A DNA stretch of 64,000 nucleotides from Curvibacter soli (GTDB taxonomy: Bacteria > Pseudomonadota > Gammaproteobacteria > Burkholderiales > Burkholderiaceae_C): contig NZ_JARGEN010000025.1 in NCBI RefSeq assembly GCF_029211125.1, positions 37,951-101,950 on the forward strand, read 5' to 3'. Under the pieces are notes generated by a model. That model made no database searches. It saw only the letters and a program-made list of their open reading frames with translations, and had not been told where the DNA came from. Shown piece after piece: positions 19,753-29,441 of the stretch. A program made the position numbers and the translations under genes. The first letter of the stretch is position 1. Each line of letters begins with the position of its first letter.

Positions 19753-20808
19753 TCAGACCAGGCATTGTTCCAAACCCTGCAGGAAGATGTCCTTGGGCAG
19801 GTCGATGCCGATGAACACCATCTTGCTCAGGCGCGGCTCGTCCGCGCCCCACTGCGGGCCCAGGTCGCTGCCCATGAGCTGGTGCACGCCCTGGAAGATC
19901 ACCTTGCGCTCGGTGCCCTGCATGTTCAGTACGCCCTTGTAGCGCAGCATGCGCGGGCCGTAGATGTTGACGATGGCGCCGAGGAAGTCCTCGAGCTTGG
20001 CCGGGTCGAACGGGCGCACGGACTTGAACACGAAGCTCTTCACGTCGTCGTCGTGGTGATGGTGATGGCCGTGTTCGTGGCCATGCTGGTGCGAGGGGTG
20101 GTCGCAGTGCTCGCCCTCGCCATGCGCGTGGTCATGGTGTGCATGCTCGTCCTCGGCCAGGAAGTCGGGGTCGATGTCGAGCTTGGCATTGAGGTTGAAG
20201 CCGCGCAGGTCCAGCACCTCCGACAGCGGCACCGCGCCGAAGTGCACGGCCTTGATCGGCGCGCGCGGGTTCATGTGCTTCAGGCGGTGGATCAGCGCCT
20301 CGGTCTCCGCGGGCGCCACCAGGTCGGTCTTGGAGAGGAATATCTGGTCGGCGAAACCCACCTGGCGCTGGGCCTCCACGCGGTCGTTCAGTTGCTGGGG
20401 CGCGTGCTTGGCGTCCACCAGGGTGATGACGGAATCGATCAGGTAGCTCTCGGCGATCTCGTCGTCCATGAAGAAGGTCTGGGCCACGGGGCCGGGGTCG
20501 GCCAGGCCGGTGGTCTCGATCACCACGCGGTCGAAGTCGAGCAGACCCCGGCGCTTCTTGGCCGCGAGCAGTTGCAGCGCCTCGCGCAGATCCTCGCGGA
20601 TGGTGCAGCAGATGCAGCCGTTGCTCATCTGCAGGATCTGCTCCTTCGACTCGGTGACCAGGATGTCGTTGTCGATGTTCTCCTCGCCGAACTCGTTTTC
20701 GATGACGGCGATCTTCTGGCCGTGCGACTCGGTGAGCACGCGCTTGAGCAGCGTGGTCTTGCCCGAGCCCAGGAAGCCGGTGAGGATGGTGACGGGGATG
20801 AGGGACAT
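19753..20808 (-). CDS. CobW/ZNG1-family metal-chaperone GTPase
   Basis: The 351-aa protein is a P-loop GTPase of the COG0523 family, which delivers or manages zinc or cobalt. It has Walker A TGFLGSGKTTLL at residues 8-19, the metal-binding CxCC motif (NGCICCTIRED), Walker B ETTGLADP, and SKTDLV for guanine binding. A long His/Asp-rich stretch near residues 240-280 (HGHEHGHHHHHDDD) suggests metal storage or sensing. The C-terminal CobW_C domain is present. The start at 20808 begins MSLIPVTILTGFLGSGK; upstream codons are not conserved. No Zur box was found by eye in the 227-bp divergent gap. Confidence 0.9.
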   Translation of the reverse strand: MSLIPVTILTGFLGSGKTTLLKRVLTESHGQKIAVIENEFGEENIDNDILVTESKEQILQMSNGCICCTIREDLREALQLLAAKKRRGLLDFDRVVIETTGLADPGPVAQTFFMDDEIAESYLIDSVITLVDAKHAPQQLNDRVEAQRQVGFADQIFLSKTDLVAPAETEALIHRLKHMNPRAPIKAVHFGAVPLSEVLDLRGFNLNAKLDIDPDFLAEDEHAHHDHAHGEGEHCDHPSHQHGHEHGHHHHHDDDVKSFVFKSVRPFDPAKLEDFLGAIVNIYGPRMLRYKGVLNMQGTERKVIFQGVHQLMGSDLGPQWGADEPRLSKMVFIGIDLPKDIFLQGLEQCLV

Positions 20809-21035
20809 GGGGAAAAAGGCCTCGGCAGGTGCGGCCAGGCCCGCATACGCGGGCTCTGGCGAAAGGGGTAAGCAGAGCCCCCCGGAAGGTGGGGAGTCTA
20901 GCGGCGAAATCAAGCTCCTGCCGGCCACGGGAAACGGGCCCACCCGCAGTGTCATGCGCATGCGCTACATTGCATTGGGCCGGTCGGCCCCATTCTCGTC
21001 TCCTTGTCCCCGTTTTTCCCCACGACGCTCCGCCC

Positions 21036-22793
21036 ATGGCAATGGAAGAATACCGTCTGACCGCCACGCTGCTGGACACGCTGGGCATCGCGATGTGCGT
21101 GTTCGATGCGCAGGACTGCTCCGTGCTGTGGAACCAGTCGTTCCTGCGCTTCTTCCCCGAGCACGACGGCCACGTGTACGCGGGCGAGCCCTACGGCGAG
21201 AACCTGCGCCGCTTCTACCGCAGCCGGCTGCCGCCCGAGGAGCTGGTGAACATCGAGCGCTACGTGGCCGATGGCGTGCAGCGCAACCGCACGCAGACCC
21301 GGCCCTTCGTGTTCCAGCACCGCGGCCGCTGGTTCCGGGTGTCGTCGGTGCCCGAGCCGGGCGGCGGGCGGCTGCGCATCTGGATCAGCCTCTCGACGGC
21401 CGAAGCCTGGCAGTACGACACGCGCACGCCCGAGACGGTGCTGCGCGACCTGCAGTCGCACGACGCGATGGCGATGCTGGAGAACATCGGCGAGGGCGCG
21501 GTGGTGCTCGACGCGGACCAGCACATCCTGGCCGCCAACGACCGCTTCGTGCAGATGTACGGCGCCGCGACCAAGGAGACCGTGATTGGCATGACCTACG
21601 CCGAACTGGTGTACGGGCTGTGGGACGAAACCGGCATGCTGGAGCAGCGTGCGCTGTACGAGCAGGATCTGACTGCGGCGCTGCTCGACGGCGCCAGCTT
21701 CGCCGGCGCGCCGTTCGAAGTGCCGCTGCCGGGTCCGCGCTGGGTGCGCGTGACCATGAACCACACGGCGGGCGGCCAGAGCTATGCCATCCACGCCGAC
21801 ATCAGCGCCAGCAAACAGCACGAGTTGGAGCTGCGCGCCGCCGAGAAGCACGCGCGCGAGCTGGCCAACCGGCTGCGCCTGGAGACCCGCCGCCTCGAGG
21901 AGAGCGAACAGCGCCTGCGCACCACCTTCACGCAGTCGGGCATCCCCTCGCTGGTGGCGCTGCCACAGGGCGGCCTCATCGACGTGAACGACGCGCTGTG
22001 CGCGCTGCTGGGCTATCCGCGCGATGACCTGCTGCGGCTGGGCCTGGCCGACGTGATGTCCGCCGACGCCGCCGCGCTGGCCGGCACCTTCGCCCAGGAC
22101 GCCCCCGCGCAGGCGCCGCGCTTCTTCGACACCGAGGTGTCCTTCATCCGCCGGGACGGCAGCAGCGGAGCCGGCCAGTTCTTCTGCGCGCCGGTGCGCG
22201 ATGCGGCTGGGCGCTGCCAGCACGTGGTCGGCCACCTGCTCGACATCACCCAGCGCAAGTCCGCCGAGAAGGCGCATGCCCGCGTCATGCAGACGCTGCG
22301 GCAGGAGGCGCTGCACGACGGCCTCACCGGCCTGCGCAACCGGCGCAGCCTGGAGGCCGAGCTGCGCGACCTCACGACCCGCGCCGGTACGCACGGCCTG
22401 CTGTTCATCGACCTCGACGGCTTCAAGGACGTCAACGACGTGGCCGGCCACGCCGCCGGCGACGAGGTGCTGCGCGAGATCGCCGAGCTGCTGCGCCAGG
22501 CCGTGCGCTCGGGCGACACGGTGGCGCGCCTGGGCGGCGACGAATTCGTGGTGGTGCTGCACCACTGCGATGCGGCACAGGCGATGGCGGTCGGCGCCAA
22601 GATCACCCGCATCCTTGCCGCGCGGGAGTTCCCCTTCTCCGGCCAGGTGTTCCATGTCGGCGCCAGCATCGGTGTGCGCATCTTCGACGGCGCGAGCACG
22701 AGCGCCGAGGACCTCATGCGCGATGCCGACGCCGCCTGCTACGCGGCCAAGCGCAAGGGGCGTGGGCGGGTCGAGCGGCACCCGGCGTCATGA
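21036..22793 (+). CDS. PAS-domain diguanylate cyclase
   Basis: This soluble 585-aa protein probably makes c-di-GMP in response to a PAS-sensed signal. PAS-like modules are seen at about residues 5-115 (LDTLGIAMCVFDAQDCSVLW), 150-265 (MLENIGEGAVVLDADQHILA) and 310-420 (GLIDVNDALCALLGYPRDDL, then DITQRKSAE). The GGDEF domain occupies the last 160 residues. The active motif LGGDEF is near residue 500, preceded by RSGD, the RxxD inhibitory I-site, so product feedback is expected. The start at 21036 fits the first PAS domain; a second ATG lies two codons later. The stop overlaps the convergent rlmI end. Confidence 0.9.
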   Translation: MAMEEYRLTATLLDTLGIAMCVFDAQDCSVLWNQSFLRFFPEHDGHVYAGEPYGENLRRFYRSRLPPEELVNIERYVADGVQRNRTQTRPFVFQHRGRWFRVSSVPEPGGGRLRIWISLSTAEAWQYDTRTPETVLRDLQSHDAMAMLENIGEGAVVLDADQHILAANDRFVQMYGAATKETVIGMTYAELVYGLWDETGMLEQRALYEQDLTAALLDGASFAGAPFEVPLPGPRWVRVTMNHTAGGQSYAIHADISASKQHELELRAAEKHARELANRLRLETRRLEESEQRLRTTFTQSGIPSLVALPQGGLIDVNDALCALLGYPRDDLLRLGLADVMSADAAALAGTFAQDAPAQAPRFFDTEVSFIRRDGSSGAGQFFCAPVRDAAGRCQHVVGHLLDITQRKSAEKAHARVMQTLRQEALHDGLTGLRNRRSLEAELRDLTTRAGTHGLLFIDLDGFKDVNDVAGHAAGDEVLREIAELLRQAVRSGDTVARLGGDEFVVVLHHCDAAQAMAVGAKITRILAAREFPFSGQVFHVGASIGVRIFDGASTSAEDLMRDADAACYAAKRKGRGRVERHPAS

Positions 22794-23975
22794 AGGCTTG
22801 CGCATCACCGCCAGCCCCTTGAGGTACTCGCCCTCTGGAAAGGTGATGGTCATCGGGTGGTCGGGCGCGCCGCCCATGCGCTCGGTGATGTAGCCGTCCA
22901 CGCCCGCGTCGATGGCCGCGCCGGCCACGATCTTGTGGAACAGGTCGGCGCCGATGCCGCCCGAGCACGAATACGTGAACAGCAGGCCGCCGGGCGCCAG
23001 CAGCTTGAAGGCGAGCCGGTTGATGTCCTTGTAGGCGCGCGCGGCGCGCTCGGGATGCGCCGCCGTGGGCGCGAGCTTGGGCGGATCGAGCACGATGGCG
23101 TCGAACACCGCGCCCTCCTGGCCAAAGCGGCGCAGGCTGGCGTTCACGTCGGCATCCAGGAAGGTGGCGCGGCCCGCATCGAAGCCGTTGAGCGCCACAT
23201 GCGCGGCCGCGCGCGCAAGCGCCGGGGCCGAGGAATCGATGGAGGTGACGTGCCCCGCGCCGCCCGCCAGCGCAGCCACGGTGAAGCCGCCGGTATAGCA
23301 GTAGCAGTTGAGCACGCGCGCGAAGCCCAGGCGCCGCGTGGCGTCGGCAAAGCGCTTGCGGCTGTCGCGCTGGTCCAGGTAGAAGCCGGTCTTGTGGCCG
23401 GCGGCGATGTCGAGGGTGAGGCGCCAGCCGTGTTCGCAGATGGCGAGTTCGGTCGCGCCCTCCCCCCGCAGCCAGCCCGTGGCCGGCGCCAGCCCTTCGA
23501 GGCCGCGGGCACTGGCGTCCGAGCGCTCGTACAGCCGCGCCAGGCCCGTGGCCTGCAGCAGCGCGTCGGCGATCACGGGCTTCCAGCGCTCCACGCCGGC
23601 GGACGTGAACTGCGCGACCAGCGTGTCGCCATAGCGGTCGACGATCAATCCAGGCAGGCCGTCGGATTCGCCGTGTACCAGCCGCAGGCCGTCGCTTTGT
23701 ATGTCAAATCGGGCTCTAGCGCTTATAGAACGGGCGATGGCAGCTATGAAAAAAGAAGCATCCATGCGCTGCGCCTCGTCGAAACTCCAGGCCCGCGCGC
23801 GGATGTGCGAGGCCGGGCTGTACGCGGCCCAGGCCAGGAAGCGGCCATCGTGCGCCTCCACGCGCACCGTCTCGCCGCTGTCGGCACCGCCGCGGGCGAT
23901 GGCCGATTCGAAGATCCAGGGATGGCGGCGCAGGAGCGAGCGCTCCCGGCCTTCGCGCAGACGGATGGTTTTCAT
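22788..23975 (-). CDS. rlmI: 23S rRNA (cytosine-C5)-methyltransferase, RlmI type
   Basis: The SAM-dependent enzyme methylates C1962 of 23S rRNA. The 395-aa protein has an N-terminal PUA domain (LREGRERSLLRRHPWIFESA), a central domain, and a Rossmann domain with VLNCYCYTGGFTVAAL, IVLDPPKLAP and TYSCSGG, where the Cys is the likely catalytic nucleophile. Residues encoded around 23698-23770 (SFFIAAIARSISARARFD) come from a dispersed palindromic repeat in frame, between the PUA and central parts. It converges on the diguanylate cyclase with a 6-bp overlap. Confidence 0.92.
   Translation of the reverse strand: MKTIRLREGRERSLLRRHPWIFESAIARGGADSGETVRVEAHDGRFLAWAAYSPASHIRARAWSFDEAQRMDASFFIAAIARSISARARFDIQSDGLRLVHGESDGLPGLIVDRYGDTLVAQFTSAGVERWKPVIADALLQATGLARLYERSDASARGLEGLAPATGWLRGEGATELAICEHGWRLTLDIAAGHKTGFYLDQRDSRKRFADATRRLGFARVLNCYCYTGGFTVAALAGGAGHVTSIDSSAPALARAAAHVALNGFDAGRATFLDADVNASLRRFGQEGAVFDAIVLDPPKLAPTAAHPERAARAYKDINRLAFKLLAPGGLLFTYSCSGGIGADLFHKIVAGAAIDAGVDGYITERMGGAPDHPMTITFPEGEYLKGLAVMRKPS
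23698..23770. repeat. AGCGCTTAT/GCAGCTAT palindromic element inside rlmI
   Basis: CTCTAGCGCTTAT and GGCAGCTATGAAAAAA flank a short loop, the same pattern as the copy in murD. The element keeps the rlmI frame open. Local base composition is clearly more AT-rich than the flanking gene. Confidence 0.55.
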
Positions 23976-23994
23976 GGCGGGAATTGTCGCCGCA

Positions 23995-24105
23995 CCCCAG
24001 GCCAGCAGCCGCCGCGGAACGGGCTTTGCCCGGCCGCTGGCGGCGCCCCCTTGAGGGGAGAGGCGGTTACACGCGGCAGCGTGAACCGCTTCGGGGGTGG
24101 GCTAA
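23995..24105. repeat. Intergenic GC-rich palindromic element
   Basis: The segment contains CGGGCTTTGCCCG, CCGCTGGCGG, CCCCCTTGAGGGG, and GCGGTTACAC with a matching GTGAACCGC, giving several nested hairpins. It lies between rlmI and the EAL-GGDEF gene and extends to that gene's stop. A related copy is at 41395-41486. Confidence 0.65.
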
Positions 24106-26498
24106 TCCTCGCGGCGGTCCAGCAGCGAGGCCATGGAGGCCAGGTTCAGGTCGCCCACCAGCACGCCCACGAAACCGCCCTGATCGTCCGTGATGGGCAC
24201 GGAGATGGTCAGGCAGAAGTCCTCGGACGCGGTGGACAGGTAGATGGCCGACACGTAGGGCTTGCAGCTCCCGTGCGGCGCGGTGAAGTACGGCTGCCCG
24301 CTGCGGTCGGTGCCCGCGCCGCCGGCCCGGATGCGCCCGTACATGTTGGGGTTGATCCAGTTCGGGTAGCGCTGGCGGCCCTCGGCGTCGAGCTCGAACA
24401 GCATTTCGAAGAACGGATAGGCCTTGAACACGTGGTCCATGGCGTGCGGGTCGCGGCTGCGCGGCTGCGTGAGCAGGTGTTCGAGCGTCCGCAGCGCGTG
24501 CGACTCCCAGCCGTGGAGGTCCGGCATCTCGGCGTGCGCGTGCATGGTGGGTGGCGTGCCCTCGATCACGACCACGCTGCCCCACTGCGCCTTGCCCACC
24601 TTCTTGAGGTAGGCCGCGCGCTCGGCGGCGGCCACGCTGTCCCGCAGGGGCCCGGAGGAGCCGTTGACGCAGGCGACGGAGATGCTGGCAATGGGATGGC
24701 GGGCACCGTCGTCGGTGGTGAAGTAGCCGCGCGCGACGTCCGCCGGGTCGTACAGGTGGCTGGCCAGCGCATGGAACTGGCCGATGGCACGCTGGATCTG
24801 CTCCAGCAGCGTGGGCTCCTCGCGGTCGAGCAGCAGGATGAAGTCGTCGCCGCCAATGTGACCCAGCAGCCGGTCGGGCCGGCCCACGAACACATGGCGC
24901 AGGATCTCGGCCAGCGTGCGGATCATGGCGTCGCCGCGGATGAAGCCGTAGCGGTCGTTGAACGACTTGAAGTGGTCCAGGTCGATGTAGACCAGGTTGA
25001 CGCTGCCGTGGCGCCGGCCCAGCCGCATCTCGATGGCCTGGCGCAGCGACGGGCCGGTGGGTAGCTGCGACAGCGGATGCAGGCTGGTGCCGTGCTCCTG
25101 CCGCGACAGGATGTGGGCCACGAGCATCATGGGCTCGACCACGCCCATGAACTCTCCCTCGGGGCTGATGACGGTCCACGGGTCGGCCTCGCCGCGGTCG
25201 AGGTAGAGCGAGCGCGCCAGCGCCGGCAGCGTGATGTCGTGCGGCAGCGCGCGGCGCAGCGGTTGGCACACCGCTGCCAGCGAGCGCGTGGCGCGCGCCA
25301 GCACGCGCCCGCGCGCGGCCAGGCCCACGGGGCTGCCGGCGTCGGTCACCACCACCCAGGGCAGCGAGGGCGACTCGCGGAAATGCCTGCGCACCGCCTC
25401 GATGGGCGTGTGCAGCTCGACCGCCACGCCGGGGTCGATCACGTCGGTGAGCTTGAAGCGGTCCTGCGGCTGGATGCGCCAGGCGTCGTCGGTCTCGGGC
25501 AGGGCCACCGGGTCCACCTGGGGCGGCGCGGCGGGCCGCGCGAACAGGTAGCCCTGCGCGAAGCGGATGCCCAGGCCCTGGCAGAAGGCCAGGTCCTCGG
25601 GCCGCTCCAGCCCCTCGGCGATGACGGTGGCGCCCAGCCGGTCGGCCATGGAGACGATGGCCTCCAGCAGCACCGAGCGCACGCGGCTGCCCTGCGCCTC
25701 ATGCACCAGAGCGCGGTCGATCTTGATGAAGTCGGCCCGCACCATGGCCAGCGTGGCCAGGCCGTTGAAACCCGCGCCCATGTCGTCGAGCGCGATGCGC
25801 AGGCCCTGGGCGCGCAGCGCGTCGCAGCGCTCGGCGAGCCGGGTGGCGTCCACGCGCTCGCTCTCCACTACCTCGATCACGAGGTCGCGCCGCTCCACGC
25901 CCTGCTCGCGCATCCAGGCCAGCAGTTGCGACAGCCAGTCCTCGTGCAGCAGGGTCGTGGGCATGACGTTGAGGAACAGCGGGATGCCCGGCGTGATGTC
26001 GCGCGCCTTGCGCGCCAGCGCCTGCTGCTGGCAGGCGAGATCGAGGTCGTCCTGGCGGCCCAGCCGCTGGGCCAGGCTGAACGCCTCGAAGCCCGAGAGC
26101 AACCGCTTCTCGGGCGAGCGCAGGCGGCACAGCGCCTCGTGCGCGAACACCATGCCGTTGTTGCCGATGTCCACGATGGGCTGGAAGTGGATCTCGATGC
26201 GCTGGCCGATGTCCTGCAGCACCCAGGGGTAGCGCAGGCGGGTGATCAGCGCGTTGAACGGGATGGCCGCATCGAGCAGGAAGGTGGATGAACTGGAGGC
26301 GGCGTCATACAGCGGCACCGCCAGGGTCTCGGCCAGGGTCTGGCCGTCGGTGGACTGCTCCAGACGTTCCAGCAGTTCGCCGAGGGAGGCTTCGGGAATG
26401 TCCGCGAACTGCCAGACCTTGGGCCCGACCCGGCTTGCGCCCAGCCGCTCCCACGCGGGAGGCAGGTAGTGGCCTTCGTACTTGAGCAGAAGCTCCAT
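24102..26498 (-). CDS. EAL-CBS-GGDEF-PDC c-di-GMP signalling protein
   Basis: The 798-aa protein joins an N-terminal EAL phosphodiesterase domain (about residues 80-330), a CBS pair (about 355-480), a GGDEF domain (about 490-640) and a C-terminal PDC/Cache-like sensor (about 680-790). EAL catalytic features appear intact: HEALCR, LNVMP, EVVESER, LDDMGAGF, IKID and AEGLE. The cyclase motif is GGDDF near residue 548, off the GG(D/E)EF consensus. It has no membrane segments, so the sensor domain is cytoplasmic. The ATG at 26498 is preferred over an upstream in-frame TTG at 26516. Confidence 0.87.
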   Translation of the reverse strand: MELLLKYEGHYLPPAWERLGASRVGPKVWQFADIPEASLGELLERLEQSTDGQTLAETLAVPLYDAASSSSTFLLDAAIPFNALITRLRYPWVLQDIGQRIEIHFQPIVDIGNNGMVFAHEALCRLRSPEKRLLSGFEAFSLAQRLGRQDDLDLACQQQALARKARDITPGIPLFLNVMPTTLLHEDWLSQLLAWMREQGVERRDLVIEVVESERVDATRLAERCDALRAQGLRIALDDMGAGFNGLATLAMVRADFIKIDRALVHEAQGSRVRSVLLEAIVSMADRLGATVIAEGLERPEDLAFCQGLGIRFAQGYLFARPAAPPQVDPVALPETDDAWRIQPQDRFKLTDVIDPGVAVELHTPIEAVRRHFRESPSLPWVVVTDAGSPVGLAARGRVLARATRSLAAVCQPLRRALPHDITLPALARSLYLDRGEADPWTVISPEGEFMGVVEPMMLVAHILSRQEHGTSLHPLSQLPTGPSLRQAIEMRLGRRHGSVNLVYIDLDHFKSFNDRYGFIRGDAMIRTLAEILRHVFVGRPDRLLGHIGGDDFILLLDREEPTLLEQIQRAIGQFHALASHLYDPADVARGYFTTDDGARHPIASISVACVNGSSGPLRDSVAAAERAAYLKKVGKAQWGSVVVIEGTPPTMHAHAEMPDLHGWESHALRTLEHLLTQPRSRDPHAMDHVFKAYPFFEMLFELDAEGRQRYPNWINPNMYGRIRAGGAGTDRSGQPYFTAPHGSCKPYVSAIYLSTASEDFCLTISVPITDDQGGFVGVLVGDLNLASMASLLDRRED

Positions 26499-26611
26499 GG
26501 CTCCAATATCTTTCAAATTGTTTCAATAGCAACACATAGCAATTTGCAGGCCGCGCACGGAACACCGTTCCGCACCAACCAGGTGCAGCCGGCCCTGCCG
26601 CGCGTACCGCG

Positions 26612-27628
26612 TCAGGAGCCGGAGGGGTTGCGCTTGGCGCGCGGATGCGCCGCGTCGTACACGCGCGCGAGGTGCTGGTAGTCGAGCCGCGTATAGACCT
26701 GCGTGGTGGTGATGTTGGCGTGGCCCAGCAGCTCCTGCACGGCGCGCAGGTCGCTGCTGGACTGCAGCAGGTGGCTGGCGAACGAGTGGCGCAGCATGTG
26801 CGGATGCACGGGCGTGGCCAAACCCGCCCGCACCCCGCGCTGGCGCAGGCGCTGCCAGATGGACTGCGGCGTGAGCCGCGTGCCGTGGCGCCCCATGAAC
26901 AGCGCGGGCTGCGCCTGCGCGGCGGCAGCAGCGGCGCGCTGCGCCAGCCACTGGCGCACGGCCTCGCAGGCCGGGGCGCCCATCGGCACGCTGCGGCGCT
27001 TGCCGCCCTTGCCGAACACGTGCGCCTCGCCGGCCTCCAGGTCCAGCCAGCCGCGGCCCAGGCGCTCGGTATCGGCGCTGGGCAGCAGGTCCAGGCCCGC
27101 CAGTTCGCCCACGCGCAGGCCGCAGCCGTAGAGCAGCTCGGCCATGGCGGCGTCGCGCGCTTCCAGCCACGGGTCGGCATCGCCCGCGCGGTAGGCCGCC
27201 AGTTGCACCGCGTCGTCCACGCCCAGGGCCTTGGGCAGCGGCTTGCCCGCGCGCGGCGCGCGCACGTCCTGCACGGGATTGGCGGCGACCTGGCCCTCGC
27301 GCCCCAGCCAGCGGTAGAAGCCGCGCCAGCACGACAGCACGAGCGCGATGCCGCGCCCCTGGCGCCCCGCCGCATGCAACTGCACCACGAAGCGACGCAC
27401 ATGGGCGTTGCGCAGGCGCAGCAGCGGCACGCCCGCCGCCGACGCAAAGCCGGCCAGTTCGGCCAGGTGGCGCGCGTACAGGTCGAGCGTGCGCGGCGCC
27501 AGCCGCTTTTCCACGCGCACGTGTTCGAGGTACCCCTCGATCAAGGCGTCCGCGCTGGCTGCTTCGTGCGCTGCGCTGTCCCCCGATGGGTCGTTCGCTT
27601 GCCGAGGGTGGCCCGGGGCGGCGTTCAT
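26612..27628 (-). CDS. xerC: Tyrosine recombinase XerC
   Basis: XerC acts with XerD at dif to resolve chromosome dimers. The 338-aa protein has the SAM-like core-binding domain (YLEHVRVEKRLAPRTLDLYA) and the catalytic residues Arg (GCGLRVGELAGLD), Lys (GKGGKRRSVPM), HxxR (HPHMLRHSFASH), His (LLGHANI) and Tyr (TTQVYTRLD). The first 28 codons are low-complexity and coincide with a palindrome-like stretch (27566-27626), so the native start may be closer to ALIEGYLEHV. The order dapF-DUF484-xerC is conserved in many proteobacteria. Confidence 0.93.
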   Translation of the reverse strand: MNAAPGHPRQANDPSGDSAAHEAASADALIEGYLEHVRVEKRLAPRTLDLYARHLAELAGFASAAGVPLLRLRNAHVRRFVVQLHAAGRQGRGIALVLSCWRGFYRWLGREGQVAANPVQDVRAPRAGKPLPKALGVDDAVQLAAYRAGDADPWLEARDAAMAELLYGCGLRVGELAGLDLLPSADTERLGRGWLDLEAGEAHVFGKGGKRRSVPMGAPACEAVRQWLAQRAAAAAAQAQPALFMGRHGTRLTPQSIWQRLRQRGVRAGLATPVHPHMLRHSFASHLLQSSSDLRAVQELLGHANITTTQVYTRLDYQHLARVYDAAHPRAKRNPSGS

Positions 27629-27655
27629 GGCAGGTTTCGCCGCAGGCCCCGTGGA

Positions 27656-28357
27656 TCAGCGCAGGCGCGACAGCGCGGCGCTGGCGAGTTCCGCGATGCG
27701 CTCCAGAAAATCGGTGCCCATGCCGGCCTCGAAGCGCTGCGGATCGGGCGAGCCGAGCACCAGCATGCCGAACGCCGTACCGGCGGCCTCGATGGGGCCG
27801 TCGCGCAGCGGCAGCAGCGCCAGCGACTTGGCGGCAGCGGCATCGCCGAGCCAGGCGGCGGGCTCGAAGCCCAGGTTGGCGCCGCAAAACGGCGCGGTGA
27901 GCGAGGCGGCGAAGGCGCGGGCGTTGTCTCCCGCATCCTGCGCGAAAGGCTCGGCGCGGTAGCCTTCGGCCACGTCCCAGACGCGGATGGCGGCCTGCGG
28001 TACGTTGAAGCGGGTCTGGATCTCGTCCACGATGCGGCGCGGCAGCGCCGCAGCGTCGCGGGCGCGCAGCAGGTCGGCGACCCACAGGAGCATCTTGTCC
28101 ACTATGCCCGTGTTCTCGCCGCTGTGGCGGATCATCTCCATGGTGCGCTGCTCCAGCGCGCGGATCTTGTCGCGCAGCATCTCGGCCTGACGCTCCTGCA
28201 GGCTGACGGCCCGCCCGCCGTGCGGGCTGGGCAGTTGCACGCTGGTCAGCACGTCGGCATGGCGCTCGAAGAAATCGGGGGTGTTCGCCAGGTAGTTGGC
28301 GATGTCGTCCTCGGTGATGGGCGGGATGGCGGAAGAGGAGGAGCTTTGCGTCGTCAT
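27656..28357 (-). CDS. DUF484 family protein
   Basis: The 233-aa cytosolic protein belongs to the DUF484 family, a GAF-like domain preceded by a coiled coil. It begins [20 protein letters not shown], and [20 protein letters not shown] is the family signature; the helix [20 protein letters not shown] follows. The C-terminal half ([29 protein letters not shown]) is GAF-like. The start ATG overlaps the dapF stop (ATGA), and xerC follows 27 bp later. Function is unknown; the conserved link with xerC hints at chromosome maintenance, which is inference. Confidence 0.9.
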   Translation of the reverse strand: MTTQSSSSSAIPPITEDDIANYLANTPDFFERHADVLTSVQLPSPHGGRAVSLQERQAEMLRDKIRALEQRTMEMIRHSGENTGIVDKMLLWVADLLRARDAAALPRRIVDEIQTRFNVPQAAIRVWDVAEGYRAEPFAQDAGDNARAFAASLTAPFCGANLGFEPAAWLGDAAAAKSLALLPLRDGPIEAAGTAFGMLVLGSPDPQRFEAGMGTDFLERIAELASAALSRLR

Positions 28358-29220
28358 GGCGTGTCGGGTAGTTCGATGCGGCCCTCGAAAACGGTGGTGG
28401 CCGGCCCCGTCATCATGACATGCGCGTCTGCGCCGGCCCAGGCGATGGTGAGGCGCCCGCCGTGGGTATCCACGTCCACCCGCGCGTCGAGCAGCCCCAT
28501 GCGGATGCCCGCCACCACGGCGGCGCAGGCGCCGGTGCCGCAGGCCAGCGTCTCGCCCGCACCGCGCTCGTAGACGCGCAGGCGGATATGGCCGCGCGCC
28601 GCCACCTCCATGAAGCCCGCGTTCACGCGGTTCGGGAAGCGCCCGTGCCGCTCGACCAGCGGACCCTGCTGCGCCACCGACGCGGCCTGGGCATCGGGCA
28701 CCACCTGCACCGCGTGCGGGTTGCCCATGGAAAGCACGGCGACCAACACGGATTGCCCATCGCCCAGCGCCAGCGGCCACTGCAGCCACGTGCCCGCCGC
28801 AACGGGCTCGATCCCCTGGGCGTCGAACGGCACCCGGGGCAGGTCGAATACGGGCGCGCCCATGTCCACGGTGACGCGGCCGTCGTCGCCGATGTGCGGC
28901 TCGATCACGCCGGCCAGCGTCTGCACGCGCACGGCGCGCTTGTCCGTGAGGCCATGGTCCACGACGTAGCGCGCGAAGCAGCGCGCGCCGTTGCCGCACT
29001 GCTCCACCTCGCCGCCGTCGGCGTTGTGGATGACGTATTCGAAATCCACGCCCGGCGCGGGCGACGGGCGCACGGTCAGTATCTGGTCCGCCCCGACGCC
29101 GAAATGCCGATCCGCCAGCATGCGGTAGTGCGCAGGCACGAGGCCGAGACGCTGGCGCGTCTCGTCGAGCACGACGAAGTCGTTGCCCGCGCCCTGCATC
29201 TTGGTGAAAGGTATCTGCAT
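28354..29220 (-). CDS. dapF: Diaminopimelate epimerase
   Basis: DapF converts LL- to meso-diaminopimelate, which MurE uses in this same window and which feeds lysine synthesis. The 288-aa protein opens [20 protein letters not shown]. The two catalytic cysteines are visible in [13 protein letters not shown] and [13 protein letters not shown]. Length and motifs are normal for the family. It is the first gene of a dapF-DUF484-xerC operon. Confidence 0.96.
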   Translation of the reverse strand: MQIPFTKMQGAGNDFVVLDETRQRLGLVPAHYRMLADRHFGVGADQILTVRPSPAPGVDFEYVIHNADGGEVEQCGNGARCFARYVVDHGLTDKRAVRVQTLAGVIEPHIGDDGRVTVDMGAPVFDLPRVPFDAQGIEPVAAGTWLQWPLALGDGQSVLVAVLSMGNPHAVQVVPDAQAASVAQQGPLVERHGRFPNRVNAGFMEVAARGHIRLRVYERGAGETLACGTGACAAVVAGIRMGLLDARVDVDTHGGRLTIAWAGADAHVMMTGPATTVFEGRIELPDTP

Positions 29221-29271
29221 GGGGCCCGATTATGCGAGCGCGAAGACGCGGGCGGCCACGGGAAGCAACGC

Positions 29272-29312
29272 CATGCCGCTACTTTTTCAGTAGCTGCCGC
29301 CGCAGCATCCAT
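29272..29312. repeat. Dispersed palindromic element upstream of dapF
   Basis: GCTACTTTTTCAGTAGC forms a hairpin followed by GCCGCCGCAGC and GAGCGCTGG, resembling the palindrome type in murD, rlmI and between hslV and hslU. It lies in the leader side of dapF. Confidence 0.4.
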
Positions 29313-29441
29313 GAGCGCTGGAGGCATTTTTCATCACAGGAATACTGCTTTGCGCGATCTCGGTCAGACGTTGAACCAGAAGTCTGGCCGGGGGGAAAGT
29401 GGATGTAGAAGCGGTATTCACCTTGTTTCCTGTTCCCACAC

